Source: SIG480 sp045539475 | Lineage (GTDB): Bacteria; Bacillota; Clostridia; Oscillospirales; JAAYXM01 | DNA: 64,000 bases | Direction: 5' to 3' | NCBI GenBank assembly: GCA_045539475.1 | Contig: JAZQFJ010000015.1 | Location: forward strand, 1 to 64,000 | Part shown: positions 27,600-36,500 of the stretch, in pieces | How the letters are laid out: every line of letters begins with the position of its first letter | How positions within the stretch are numbered: the stretch's first letter is position 1 | Notes under the pieces: generated by a model | Databases searched by the model: none | The model's input: only the letters and a program-made list of their open reading frames with translations | Told to the model about the DNA's origin: nothing | Made by a program: the position numbers and the translations under genes

Positions 27600-28497
27600 A
27601 AAAGGCCTTGGAAAAGGTTTCGACACGTCATTTAAGGGTCTTGATGTTTTCTTTTCAAACGAAGAAAGCTCGGAAAGCGTTTACTGTCCGGGTGCTGAGG
27701 ATAGCGGAAAAGGTTCGCTTCTGATAAAGCTTTCGGATATAGACCCAAATAAAAATCAGCCGAGAAAGCTGTTTTTTGACGATTCTCTTGAAGAACTTGC
27801 GGAATCAATTCGCATCCATGGGATTCTTCAGCCTTTGGCACTTCGCAGAAGTGAGGGCGGAAGATATCAGATTATCGCAGGTGAGCGCCGCTTTCGTGCG
27901 GCGAAGCGCGCAGGGCTAAGCGAGGTTCCTGCCGTAATTGTTGATGCAGACGACCGCGCGGTAGCAGAGCTTGCGCTTATAGAAAACCTCCAGCGAGAGG
28001 ATTTAAATCCCGTTGAAGAGGCAGAAGGGTTTCGCGCGCTTATAGAAGAATTTTCGCTGACGCAGGAGCAGGCGGCAGAGCGCCTTGGAAAATCCCGCTC
28101 AAGCCTTACAAATGCAATGCGTCTGCTTGCCCTCTCCCCCGAAGCTCTCGCCTTGCTCCGGGAAGGGCGTATTGAGCGCGGGCATGCAAAGGTGATTCTG
28201 GGACTTTCTGATAAGAATAAGCAGACGGAAGCCGCAAATATTGTTGCTGAAAAAGGGCTTAATGTACGGCAGACCGAGGAATTGGTGCGACGTATGAATC
28301 GCTCGCTTCTGACACCTCCCGAAGAAACAGATTCTTTTGAGGTTGATTATGTTGCATCTCTTGAACGCGACCTTACAAAAAGCCTTGGGAGACGGGTAAA
28401 GCTTTCGCACGGCAAGAAAAAAGGAACGCTGTCTCTTGAATATTACGGCAACGATGACCTCGACCGACTTATCAAGATACTTAACAAAATTAAATAG
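27592..28497 (+). CDS. parB: Chromosome partitioning protein ParB/Spo0J
   Basis: parS-binding CTPase that loads and spreads as a clamp and recruits SMC. The 301-residue protein begins MAKKGLGKGFD, has the motif AGERRFRAAKRAG, ENLQREDLNPVEEA, and an HTH (AERLGKSRSSLTNAMRLL). Longer and closer to the ParB norm than the noc-like paralogue. Its targets, two exact parS sites, lie 0.9-1.8 kb upstream. Confidence 0.97.
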   Translation: MAKKGLGKGFDTSFKGLDVFFSNEESSESVYCPGAEDSGKGSLLIKLSDIDPNKNQPRKLFFDDSLEELAESIRIHGILQPLALRRSEGGRYQIIAGERRFRAAKRAGLSEVPAVIVDADDRAVAELALIENLQREDLNPVEEAEGFRALIEEFSLTQEQAAERLGKSRSSLTNAMRLLALSPEALALLREGRIERGHAKVILGLSDKNKQTEAANIVAEKGLNVRQTEELVRRMNRSLLTPPEETDSFEVDYVASLERDLTKSLGRRVKLSHGKKKGTLSLEYYGNDDLDRLIKILNKIK

Positions 28498-28509
28498 GAG
28501 ATTGCAAAA

Positions 28510-28971
28510 ATGGACGAAAATAAAAAGAGTACAAAGCGATTTCTCGTTATTTACAGTATTGCGATATTTGTATTTGCAGTTGCGTTAATACTGATTGCAT
28601 CTCTTTCTCAGATGCGTATAAACCGTGAGGCAGATGAAATTCAGGAGCGTCTTACAAATGCTGAAATTCTTGCCGCAGATAAGCAAACAAGGCTTGATGC
28701 GGTAATGACGGAAAATTCGCGTTTGAATGAGCAGATAAAGAAGCTTGAAACTGAAAACGAAACGCTTAAGACGGAAAACGGCACGCTCACTTCCGCAAAA
28801 GATACAGATGCAAAGCGCATTGCCGCATATCAGAAGCTTGCGGAGATGATAAATTACAAGCGTCTTGGAAAGAACCGGTCGCTGAAGAATGCAATAGAGG
28901 CTTTTGAAGCAGGTAAATATCCGGAATGCCTCAACGTTGCAGACCTTGAAATTTATAATTCCATAAAATAA
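28510..28971 (+). CDS. Hypothetical single-pass coiled-coil protein
   Basis: I do not recognise a family. The 153-residue product has a basic N-terminus, one membrane segment (FLVIYSIAIFVFAVALILIA, about residues 12-31), then a predicted coiled coil (about 37-105, rich in E, K, L and N) and a small C-terminal globular part. The topology is like FtsL/DivIC-type or septum-related small proteins, but no motif proves that. It lies 12 bases after parB and 23 before serS, in the same direction. Confidence 0.75.
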   Translation: MDENKKSTKRFLVIYSIAIFVFAVALILIASLSQMRINREADEIQERLTNAEILAADKQTRLDAVMTENSRLNEQIKKLETENETLKTENGTLTSAKDTDAKRIAAYQKLAEMINYKRLGKNRSLKNAIEAFEAGKYPECLNVADLEIYNSIK

Positions 28972-28994
28972 AACACAAAGGAAAGTGAAAAAAT

Positions 28995-30266
28995 ATGTTA
29001 GACATTAAGGTAATAAGAGAAAATCCCGAAAAGGTTAAGGCTTCCCTCGCCCGCCGCTGCAAGGATTACGGTGCAGAGGTTGACCGTGTGCTTGAGCTTG
29101 ATGCGCGCCGCCGTGAAATAATCGGAAAGAGCGAAGCGATAAAGGCTTCACAGAATGCGGAATCAAAAAAGATTCCGATGCTCAAAAAGGCAGGAGAAGA
29201 CACAACGGCAATTTTTGCAGAGCTTAAAAAGCTTGGTGATGAGGCAAAGGCGCTTGAAGCAGAGCTTCGCGAGGTAGAAGAAGAGCTTAATGCTGCAATT
29301 CTCGTCATTCCGAACACCCCCAATGATTCCATCCCCGACGGTCCGGATTCTGACAGCAATGTTGAGGTAAGAAGAAGCGGAACTCCGCGCGAGTTTGACT
29401 TCACCCCGAAAGCTCACTGGGACCTCGGCGAAGAGCTTGGTATTCTTGACCCGTCAACTGCGGCAAAGGTTACGGGAACCCGTTTCCATTTCTACAAAGG
29501 TGCAGGTGCCGCATTGGAGCGTGCAGTTATAAACTTCTACCTTGATACTCACACAAGCCGCGGATATACCGAGGTTTTCCCGCCGTTTATGGTAAACCGC
29601 GCATCAATGACCGGCACAGGTCAGCTTCCTAAGTTTGAAGAGGATGCATTCCACCTTGGCCGTGAGGATTACTTCCTTATCCCGACAGCTGAGGTTCCGG
29701 TAACAAATATGCACCGTGATGAGATCCTTGACGGTGCAGACCTTCCGATTAAATACTGTGCATATTCTGCTTGCTTCCGTGCAGAAGCAGGAAGCGCAGG
29801 ACGTGATACACGCGGTCTTATCCGTCAGCATCAGTTTAACAAGGTTGAGCTTGTTAAGTTTGCAAATCCGGAAAATTCATATGAGGAGCTTGAAAAGCTC
29901 ACTGCAGATGCAGAGTTTGTTCTTTCCTCCCTTGGCCTCCCCTATCGTGTTGTAACGCTTTGCGCAGGAGACCTTGGCTTCTCCTCCGCAAAGACGTACG
30001 ATGTTGAAGTTTGGATGCCGTCTTATGACAGATACCTTGAAATCTCCTCCTGCTCGAACTTCGAGGATTATCAGGCTCGCCGCGCGTCAATCAGATTCCG
30101 TCCGGAGCCGGGAGCAAAGCCGCAGCTTGTTCACACGCTCAACGGTTCGGGTGTTGCAATTGGAAGAACCGTTGCTGCAATTCTTGAAAATTATCAGAAT
30201 GAAGATGGCTCAATCACTGTTCCGGAAGTTCTCCGCAAGTACATCGGAAAAGATGTTATCCGATAA
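28995..30266 (+). CDS. serS: Seryl-tRNA synthetase
   Basis: Charges tRNA-Ser (and tRNA-Sec if present). The 423-residue class II synthetase has the N-terminal antiparallel coiled-coil arm (about residues 30-100) that grips the long variable arm, motif 2 (CFRAEAGSAGRDTRGLIRQH region) and motif 3 (GSGVAIGRTVAAILE). A serS next to parB is common in Clostridia and Bacilli. Confidence 0.97.
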   Translation: MLDIKVIRENPEKVKASLARRCKDYGAEVDRVLELDARRREIIGKSEAIKASQNAESKKIPMLKKAGEDTTAIFAELKKLGDEAKALEAELREVEEELNAAILVIPNTPNDSIPDGPDSDSNVEVRRSGTPREFDFTPKAHWDLGEELGILDPSTAAKVTGTRFHFYKGAGAALERAVINFYLDTHTSRGYTEVFPPFMVNRASMTGTGQLPKFEEDAFHLGREDYFLIPTAEVPVTNMHRDEILDGADLPIKYCAYSACFRAEAGSAGRDTRGLIRQHQFNKVELVKFANPENSYEELEKLTADAEFVLSSLGLPYRVVTLCAGDLGFSSAKTYDVEVWMPSYDRYLEISSCSNFEDYQARRASIRFRPEPGAKPQLVHTLNGSGVAIGRTVAAILENYQNEDGSITVPEVLRKYIGKDVIR

Positions 30267-30287
30267 CAAATAGTAATAAGTAAGATA

Positions 30288-30324
30288 AAAACAACGCTGT
30301 GTTTTCGAAACACAGCGTTGTTTT
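30288..30324. terminator. Bidirectional intrinsic terminator, serS / oxidoreductase
   Basis: 17-bp perfect stem (30288-30304 with 30308-30324) closed by a TCG loop, with A residues on one side and T residues on the other, between converging genes. Confidence 0.92.
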
Positions 30325-30334
30325 GTTGTCATAT

Positions 30335-31291
30335 TTAGTTTTCTTCTTTATAAAGACGCTTAATAGCGTGAATAACATCGAGTCCATACTCACCTGTTAC
30401 AACTGCTTCCTTACTTCCCTCTCGGAGAACACGGCAGACATCCTGAATCTGATATGTCATACCCGGAACGTGTTCTACCTCGACATTCTTGAAGACGCCG
30501 TCTTCGCCGCAGTAAGAAAGAGGGCTTGTTCCGCCGATGCGGATTTCACCTTTTGTGAGATACAGAGAAACCGTATTGCAGCTTGCGGGAACGTGTCCGA
30601 TAAGGTTGAGCGTACCGGTAACGCCGTTTGCCATCTTTACAAATGCCTGACCGCTGTCTTCGCAGTCATAGCCTTCGCGGATATGTACATTTCCGTGAAT
30701 CTCTGCAACGTCAGAGTCTGTAAAGAACTTCATCTTGTCGAGACAGTGGGCGCCAAGGTTTATCATAATTCCGCCACCGGACATTTTTTTGGTAAGGAAC
30801 CACTTCGGACGGTCATCGGAGAAGTAGTTCATATTTCTTGTTTCATGGAAGCTTACAAGCTCACCAAGCTCACCGGACTGGATAAGTTTTTTAGCATAGA
30901 TGTTAGCAGGCATATATCTCTGAAGATGTCCTACCCAGAACATAACATCGTTTTTCTTGCAGCAGTCAATCATCTTCTGGCAGTCTTCACTGTCAAGTCC
31001 CATCGGCTTCTCGAGGAAAACGTTGACTCCGCGCTCTGCGCAGTAGCAGGTAGCCTCGCCGTGAAGACCGTGAGGGAGAGTGATTATTGCGATATCTATT
31101 TCATCTTTGAGCTCGTCAATCATTTTTTTGTAATCCGTATACGGTTTTGCGCCCGTAAGTTCACAAACATGATTTAAATTCGGTTCTGAAAGGTCACAAG
31201 CGGCGACAATGGAGGCATCATCAATTGTTTCGAACGCGTGGATATGCCCCGAGCTTATTTTTCCACAGCCGATAAGTGCGGCTTTAATCAT
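30335..31291 (-). CDS. Gfo/Idh/MocA family oxidoreductase
   Basis: NAD(P)-dependent dehydrogenase of the Gfo/Idh/MocA family, typically acting on sugars or inositols. The 318-residue protein has the N-terminal Rossmann motif ALIGCGKISSGH and the family EKP motif (FLEKPMGL) with the substrate-site Lys. Single gene, with an AAAGGGG ribosome site. Substrate unknown; no sugar operon is around it. Confidence 0.88.
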   Translation of the reverse strand: MIKAALIGCGKISSGHIHAFETIDDASIVAACDLSEPNLNHVCELTGAKPYTDYKKMIDELKDEIDIAIITLPHGLHGEATCYCAERGVNVFLEKPMGLDSEDCQKMIDCCKKNDVMFWVGHLQRYMPANIYAKKLIQSGELGELVSFHETRNMNYFSDDRPKWFLTKKMSGGGIMINLGAHCLDKMKFFTDSDVAEIHGNVHIREGYDCEDSGQAFVKMANGVTGTLNLIGHVPASCNTVSLYLTKGEIRIGGTSPLSYCGEDGVFKNVEVEHVPGMTYQIQDVCRVLREGSKEAVVTGEYGLDVIHAIKRLYKEEN

Positions 31292-31395
31292 AATAAAAAC
31301 AACCCCTTTTAAAATTAGGAAAATTAATCAATTATATCTATTGTACCACAAACAAAAAGCGCTTGCAACATAAAAAATAGCATAAATGGGAAAAA

Positions 31396-31584
31396 TTATT
31401 TATATAGCCTCTGTTCGTATTCGTGTCTTTCCCGTAAATGCTTTTTTCTGTATTTATCCAGCTCATCCGAAGGAATATCCACGGAAATATATTTATTGCA
31501 CAGCCCTATTTCGTTGATGGATATACTATCTAAAATGCAGGTGTCCTCTTTCCAGTAAATACATAAATCATTATTACATTTCAT
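31396..31584 (-). CDS. Small Cys-containing protein
   Basis: A 62-residue protein starting MKCNNDLCIYWKEDTC with four Cys (residues 3, 8, 16 and 29), suggesting a metal-binding knuckle, then a charged C-terminal helix (DELDKYRKKHLRERHEYEQR). Similar small proteins occur in Clostridia and their phages; function is unknown. It diverges from an XRE regulator gene across a 105-base control region. Confidence 0.65.
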   Translation of the reverse strand: MKCNNDLCIYWKEDTCILDSISINEIGLCNKYISVDIPSDELDKYRKKHLRERHEYEQRLYK

Positions 31585-31604
31585 GGTATCGTCTCCTCTA
31601 CATT

Positions 31605-31675
31605 ATAATTACCTATATATAGGGTAAACTAAAATACGGGAAATGTCAAGAGGGTAACCCTTTGGTAAAATATTA
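31605..31675. promoter_or_regulatory. Divergent control region with GGGTAA/TTACC motifs
   Basis: Between the small Cys protein and the XRE gene: TTACC-tatatata-GGGTAA (near 31609-31627), the palindrome AGGGTAACCCT (near 31651-31661) and GGTAAA just after. The repeated half-site suggests binding by the adjacent regulator. A TTGACA on the minus strand (31649-31644) could belong to the promoter of the Cys protein. Confidence 0.5.
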
Positions 31676-31689
31676 TTGGAGGGGAGAGC

Positions 31690-31935
31690 ATGAACGAAAT
31701 TAACAGTATTGTTGACTTTAAGGAATATGGCAGAGTTCGGTTAAAGCTTTCTGAAATGATGGATAAAAGAGGAATAACAAGAAATAAGATGAGAACTCTT
31801 ACCGGAATTAAGTATGACGTTATTGACAGATACTATAAAGCTGAAAACGTTGAAAGAGTAGATTTGGATTTTTTAGCAAAGGCATGTTATGTATTGGACT
31901 GCGCCGTTTCTGATTTATTGGTATACGAAAAATAA
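31690..31935 (+). CDS. Small XRE/Cro-type HTH regulator
   Basis: An 81-residue Cro/CI-like DNA-binding protein (YozG type). The HTH spans about residues 20-70 (LSEMMDKRGITRNKMRTLTG, then VERVDLDFLAKACYVLDC). It starts after TTGGAGGGGAG. The stop codon lies inside the terminator stem. Likely represses the divergent small gene, itself, or both; this is inferred from position and the repeated operator-like motifs. Confidence 0.85.
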   Translation: MNEINSIVDFKEYGRVRLKLSEMMDKRGITRNKMRTLTGIKYDVIDRYYKAENVERVDLDFLAKACYVLDCAVSDLLVYEK

Positions 31936-31964
31936 CCGTGTGTCTTAAAGCACACGGTTATTTT
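31929..31964 (+). terminator. Intrinsic terminator of the XRE gene
   Basis: 14-bp stem AAAATAACCGTGTG / CACACGGTTATTTT with 8-base loop; overlaps the stop codon of the gene. Confidence 0.85.
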
Positions 31965-32020
31965 CATTTAGTTATGCTCACTTTGGTTTACAAGAAACCT
32001 CCTTAAATATAGCGGACTTT

Positions 32021-33103
32021 TTATTTCATTGCAAGGCTTGAGTTGAGAAGTGAAGAGCTATAGAGGAACAGCACATCGCTGTTTTGGAAATCCACAAATG
32101 AGCCTATCATAGCGCTTTGGATATATCGGATATCCACAAGCGTTATTTTGCTGTAAGCCGGAACAAGAAGCGGAGCAAGGCTTGAGGCGTAAGAATCGCG
32201 GAAGATAACAAGCTCGCGCTTTTCTTTCGCGGCAGGGTTTTCCACTACTAGCAGAGCGTTGTTGCCTGAGAGGAACAGCTCATACGGGTCGCGCCCGTTT
32301 GCCTTTTCAAAATTATACACATACGAGTTCTCGGGACGTCCCGTGTCGAAGCTCGTCACGGAAACATTATTTAAAATATCGTTCGTGAGATATTTTATTG
32401 TGTCAGGAGAAACTTTCATTGCTGACTGTCCGGCATATACACCGTAAAACGGCACGTCAAGGACATTCTCAGTATACTCTGCAGAAATATCCGCTCCCAT
32501 CTCGGAGGCAATGTGCTCTGCTATATCGCGGATGCACTCCTGTCGCCAGTGTGAATCCGTGCGGTAGAAATCATCAAGAGACAAAAGCGGAAAAACGTCA
32601 ATATAGTTCATATACGGCGTTTTTTCTTTCATATATGATACAAGTGCTGAATAGTCGAGCTTTAACGTATCAAGGAAAAAGTTCTTGTCCGGCACGATCG
32701 AGAAGTATACATTTGTGTTTGCATTCCGAAGAAACGTATCGTAAATGAATTGAAAGCGTTCCGATGCATGATCAAGCATCGGCGTATTCATAGGATAGTC
32801 AAGCTTCGTGAGATGCCCGTCTTTTATTATAACTCCGTTGTTATCGGAAAGATTGAAAGCATATTTTGAGGTATAAGCCTTTATCGCGCGGAATGCATCA
32901 CGGAACGGAAATGCATCAGTTGCATATTCTTCAAAACCGTTTGAAAAATCGCCGGAGAAGATGCTTTCCGCAGAAAGCTCCGGCATCGGAGCAAGAACAC
33001 GCCGTTCGCTTTCTGAAAAGTCACTTTTTGGATAAAACCAGACAAAAAGAGTCAGTACGGCGAAAAGAAGAGCGGATGAAATCCATGTTATTTTATTTTT
33101 CAC
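32021..33103 (-). CDS. DHHW/AlgJ-AlgX-like SGNH acyltransferase partner
   Basis: Extracytoplasmic SGNH-type protein of the DHHW/AlgJ/AlgX kind, 360 residues. One N-terminal membrane anchor (ITWISSALLFAVLTLFVWFY) then an outside domain with the catalytic TDSHW motif near residue 188 and a Ser-containing FRDSYASSL segment near residue 300, as in AlgX-like enzymes. It follows an MBOAT gene by 12 bases. Together they likely transfer acetyl or another acyl group to a surface polysaccharide; the polymer is unknown. Confidence 0.85.
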   Translation of the reverse strand: MKNKITWISSALLFAVLTLFVWFYPKSDFSESERRVLAPMPELSAESIFSGDFSNGFEEYATDAFPFRDAFRAIKAYTSKYAFNLSDNNGVIIKDGHLTKLDYPMNTPMLDHASERFQFIYDTFLRNANTNVYFSIVPDKNFFLDTLKLDYSALVSYMKEKTPYMNYIDVFPLLSLDDFYRTDSHWRQECIRDIAEHIASEMGADISAEYTENVLDVPFYGVYAGQSAMKVSPDTIKYLTNDILNNVSVTSFDTGRPENSYVYNFEKANGRDPYELFLSGNNALLVVENPAAKEKRELVIFRDSYASSLAPLLVPAYSKITLVDIRYIQSAMIGSFVDFQNSDVLFLYSSSLLNSSLAMK

Positions 33104-33115
33104 AACAACACCCTC

Positions 33116-34504
33116 CTAAAATCTGAAATACAGGAACGGATTGAAAGAGCCGTCAACGAGATATGCTGTAATCAAAATCAAAAGAATGCACAGCACCGGC
33201 GCTTCAAGCAAAGAAAGACGCCGCCCAAGCTGCGTTTTTCCGATAAAATGCTTTAACGCAGGGGTTGAGCCGATAATCGCAACGGCAAAGAGCGGTGCAT
33301 ATGAGCGCAGATAATAGAAAAACTCTGCATTTGCGAGAGGATACTCCCCTGCCCCGAACATTGCACCGATATAAGACAGTGCGTCCGGGAGAGTTTTTGC
33401 ATCGAAGATAACAAAGCTTATAAGAACAAATAGAAAAACATATAAATGAGCAACTATACGGTTTTTATCAATATATCTGCCAAGAAAGAGCTTTTCGGCA
33501 AGAAGCAGGACTGCAAAGTAAAGTCCCCACACCGCAAAGGTCCATTCCGCACCGTGCCAGAAGCCCGTAAGACACCACACAACGAGGATGTTGAATATAA
33601 AACGACCTTTTTTTACGCGGTTTCCGCCGAGCGGGATATAAACATAGTCGCGGAACCACGAGCCGAGTGAGATATGCCAGCGACGCCAGAATTCGGAGAT
33701 GCTTTTTGAAATAAACGGATAGTTGAAGTTTTCCATAAATTTAAAGCCGAATATACGCCCGAGACCTATCGCCATATCGGAGTAACCGGAAAAATCAAAA
33801 TATACGTGAAGCGTAAATGCAATTGCATACATCCAGAAAAATGCGACGGATTTATCCTGAGATGCGTGAAAGATTTTTACAAGCTCACCAAGCTGATTTG
33901 CTATAAGAATCTTTTTTGAAAGACCAAGGATGAGACGGCGTGCGCCGTATGAAAAATCCCCTGAGGAGCTTGTCCGGTCAGAAAGAGAGTGTTCCACATC
34001 AATATAGCGCACAATCGGACCTGCAATAAGCTGTGGAAACATTGTTATATATGCTGCAAGGTTAATAGGATTTCTTTGTGCAGGAACATCGCCGCGGTAA
34101 ACATCAACGGTATAACTTAAAATCTGAAAGGTATAAAAGCTGATACCAATAGGAAGAGCAATGCCGAGAAGCGGGATTGAGAGACCGGTGGCGGCATTTA
34201 TATTGCTGATAAAGAAATCGGCGTATTTGAAATAGAGAAGCGAAGAAAGCGAAACAGTAACAGAAAGAACAAGAAGAACGCGTGAAGCGGTTCGTTTGCG
34301 ATATTTTTCAATTCCGAGCGCAAAAAAATATCCGCACGCGATTGTGCCGAGCATAAGGAACACATATATCGGCTCTCCCCACGCATAAAAGACAAGGCTT
34401 GAGAGAAAAAGCGTTGTATTCCGGAGCTTCTTGGGCGACAGAAAGTAGAGAAGAAGAACTGCGGGGAGAAAGTAATACAGGAAAGGTATGCTTGAAAAGA
34501 GCAT
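33116..34504 (-). CDS. MBOAT family O-acyltransferase (AlgI-like)
   Basis: Membrane-bound O-acyltransferase, 462 residues with about ten or more membrane segments. The AlgI/DltB motif appears as SISEFWRRWHISLGSWFRDY and the catalytic His in CLTGFWHGAEWTFAVWG. It probably moves acyl groups across the membrane to the SGNH partner downstream. Its position next to a DHHW protein is the usual Clostridia arrangement. Confidence 0.93.
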   Translation of the reverse strand: MLFSSIPFLYYFLPAVLLLYFLSPKKLRNTTLFLSSLVFYAWGEPIYVFLMLGTIACGYFFALGIEKYRKRTASRVLLVLSVTVSLSSLLYFKYADFFISNINAATGLSIPLLGIALPIGISFYTFQILSYTVDVYRGDVPAQRNPINLAAYITMFPQLIAGPIVRYIDVEHSLSDRTSSSGDFSYGARRLILGLSKKILIANQLGELVKIFHASQDKSVAFFWMYAIAFTLHVYFDFSGYSDMAIGLGRIFGFKFMENFNYPFISKSISEFWRRWHISLGSWFRDYVYIPLGGNRVKKGRFIFNILVVWCLTGFWHGAEWTFAVWGLYFAVLLLAEKLFLGRYIDKNRIVAHLYVFLFVLISFVIFDAKTLPDALSYIGAMFGAGEYPLANAEFFYYLRSYAPLFAVAIIGSTPALKHFIGKTQLGRRLSLLEAPVLCILLILITAYLVDGSFNPFLYFRF

Positions 34505-34533
34505 ATAAAGACCTCCTTTTGTGTGACGGTTTA

Positions 34534-34563
34534 AATTACCACCGCCGTTAGGCGGTGGTAATT
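34534..34563 (-). terminator. Hairpin between lipoprotein and MBOAT genes
   Basis: Perfect 13-bp stem AATTACCACCGCC / GGCGGTGGTAATT with a 4-base loop. T-tail on the minus strand is short (ATTTAAA), so termination may be partial. Confidence 0.6.
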
Positions 34564-34573
34564 ATATTCGGTC

Positions 34574-35386
34574 TTATTCTTCAAAGGCTTTCGGGCACAT
34601 AAGGAAGAATACCTTATTGCCGTTTTTTTCAACAATTGTCTGCTCGGCTTCTGTACAGATGTTCCAGCGCGGATTTGCCGCACCTTTGAGCGTGCTGACA
34701 AAAGCATCTGCAGCGGATGCATCGGAAAGCTCAAATACATAACCTACAAACGGGATTGTGCCGATAGCGGGGGCAAACATATATCCGCTTGAGAATCCGC
34801 GGATTTCCGTATTGTCAAAGCCGGTGAGAAGACCTTCTTCTACCGGGACAACGCCGCCCATAAACTGGATTGAGCTGTGGGAGAGAACTGCGTTTGCAAT
34901 TTCCTCTGCGCTCTTTCCGGAGTTTGCACGCCATACAGCAGCAAGGGTTTCACCAACGGTTCCGCCGGAGGGCTTAGTGTTGCTTTCCGGTGCGGGAGCA
35001 GGAGCAGGAGCTGGTGCAGGCTCAGCCGGCTTCTCGGCAGGTTTTTCTGCCGGCTTTTCTGTGGGCTGCGCAGGCTTCTGTGTATCTGCAGGCTTGCTCT
35101 GCTCAGGCTTCTTTGAAGGCTTCGGTGATGAAACCGGCTTCTTTTCCTCTTCAGGTGCTTTTTCCGGAGCTTTTTCTTCCTCTTTTTCTACTTCCTCGGT
35201 TTCGACCTTAGCATCGGAAGCCTCGTCTTCTGTCGGCTTTCCGCTTACATCATCCGTGTTGGATGCGGGAATATCGGTTACGATATTTTCGTTTTCGGGG
35301 GAACCTTCGGGTTTTTCCTCTCCGCGGCAAGCCGCAAGAGAAAGCGCGAGGGAAAGTGCAATAATCAGTGCAAGTAATTTTTTCAT
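34574..35386 (-). CDS. Lipoprotein with Pro/Ala/Glu/Lys-rich spacer
   Basis: A 270-residue surface lipoprotein: signal peptide with lipobox LSLAAC (Cys20), a long low-complexity region of Glu/Lys/Pro/Ala (about residues 25-140, with repeats like EKPAEKPAEKP and APAPAPAPAP) and a C-terminal globular domain of about 125 residues. The C-terminal part resembles small DUF4358-type extracytoplasmic domains seen with MBOAT clusters in Clostridia, a tentative link. Upstream of the MBOAT/DHHW pair on the same strand. Confidence 0.8.
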   Translation of the reverse strand: MKKLLALIIALSLALSLAACRGEEKPEGSPENENIVTDIPASNTDDVSGKPTEDEASDAKVETEEVEKEEEKAPEKAPEEEKKPVSSPKPSKKPEQSKPADTQKPAQPTEKPAEKPAEKPAEPAPAPAPAPAPESNTKPSGGTVGETLAAVWRANSGKSAEEIANAVLSHSSIQFMGGVVPVEEGLLTGFDNTEIRGFSSGYMFAPAIGTIPFVGYVFELSDASAADAFVSTLKGAANPRWNICTEAEQTIVEKNGNKVFFLMCPKAFEE

Positions 35387-35526
35387 TTTTGTTTTCTCCT
35401 TACATATATTATGTAGTTACCATTATAGAATACCCTAAAAAGAGTGTTTTGTCAACTTAGGCAACCGTATATTAGATTGAGCTGCAGGATAAAAAGTTTG
35501 CAATATTAAAAAAAATATGTTACCAT

Positions 35527-35561
35527 ATAATAAGCCGAGGGGTTCGACTCCCCTCGGCTTG
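35527..35561 (+). promoter_or_regulatory. -10 element and leader hairpin of the secreted-protein gene
   Basis: TATAAT (35527-35532) followed at once by an 11-bp hairpin AAGCCGAGGGG / CCCCTCGGCTT with a TTCGACT loop. The hairpin has the look of a tRNA T-arm but no tRNA surrounds it. No good -35 is seen 17 bases upstream. The structure would lie at the very 5' end of the transcript. Confidence 0.5.
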
Positions 35562-35581
35562 AAAGAAAGGTAGGAATTTAT

Positions 35582-36343
35582 ATGAAAAAAACAGTGATAA
35601 CAGGTTTCGTGCTTGCGCTTTGTATAAGCTTTGCATCGGCCTCGATGATACCGGCTTTGCCTCAGATTATTCCGTTTGGCGCAGTGCGATTTGTTTCCCC
35701 TGTGCTCTCGTGCTCCGTGCAGACGCTCTCACTTGCGCAAAGGGCAGAAAAAGAACAGATAAAAAAGGAAGAGGAATATATTTCGCGCGGAAACGTTGCA
35801 TATGTTGTGCGGGCAAACCAGCGTCTCAATATGGAAACCGGAAAATACTATGGAGAGCTTACTCTTATCAATGAGACGGGGCTTTTTGACGTGGTGACAG
35901 TTGAGGATGTTGAGAATTATAACTTTATGCCTGTATTTACAACAGAAAGAATTGGCAGAATTTCCGAGTGGGAAGGGAAATTCATCCAGTTTGATATGAG
36001 AAAAACCGATAAAATACAAAAGCTTGAGCCGCGCCGCAGTGCGGTTAAGAACGCTTTTAACGGTGAGGATGGGTTTTATCGCGTAAATGTTGTTTCGGAA
36101 AGAAACGGGATTTTGTCTTTCTATGATACGGCAAATGATGTTGATGTTTCGTCAGAACCGGCCGAGAGCCTTACATATCGGGAAAAAGGGCACGCGGTGA
36201 TTGCGATAGACGGCAGTGAGTATGCCGGAGAGGCTCTTTCTAAGGTGTCAACCAAGGCAGGAGTTCTGCCGGCAGGTGAAGGGAATGCCGTAATTCAGGT
36301 GTATGAAGGCGAAGTTGTACGTGTTTTTTCATTTGCAGAATAG
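35582..36343 (+). CDS. Hypothetical secreted protein
   Basis: I do not recognise a family. The 253-residue product has a signal peptide (TVITGFVLALCISFASASM), a short charged region (QRAEKEQIKKEEEYISR) and a beta-rich C-terminal part with no clear catalytic motif. Probably exported. It stands alone, with its own leader and a hairpin after it (36447-36480). Confidence 0.7.
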   Translation: MKKTVITGFVLALCISFASASMIPALPQIIPFGAVRFVSPVLSCSVQTLSLAQRAEKEQIKKEEEYISRGNVAYVVRANQRLNMETGKYYGELTLINETGLFDVVTVEDVENYNFMPVFTTERIGRISEWEGKFIQFDMRKTDKIQKLEPRRSAVKNAFNGEDGFYRVNVVSERNGILSFYDTANDVDVSSEPAESLTYREKGHAVIAIDGSEYAGEALSKVSTKAGVLPAGEGNAVIQVYEGEVVRVFSFAE

Positions 36344-36446
36344 CCTGAAAATATATCTATGTGCATATTAACTAAAAAAATAAAGTTCTTAAAATTAAAA
36401 AAATAGAAAGAATTAGTACAGTTTTAACTGTAAAAAGTTGAAAAAT

Positions 36447-36480
36447 ACAACAGTGTCCATACGTTGTGGACACTGTTGTT
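36447..36480 (+). terminator. Intrinsic terminator after the secreted-protein gene
   Basis: 13-bp stem ACAACAGTGTCCA / TGGACACTGTTGT with a 7-base loop and a short T-rich end. Lies about 100 bases past the stop. Confidence 0.7.
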
Positions 36481-36500
36481 TACAATTTGGCAAAATTCGT

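Noticed and set aside
34758..35438. Plus-strand 226-codon Gly/Ser-rich frame
   Set aside because: Antisense of the lipoprotein's repetitive Pro/Ala/Glu region, which leaves long frames open by composition.
35533..35561. tRNA gene
   Set aside because: Only a T-arm-like hairpin exists; there is no D-arm, anticodon arm or matching acceptor strand.
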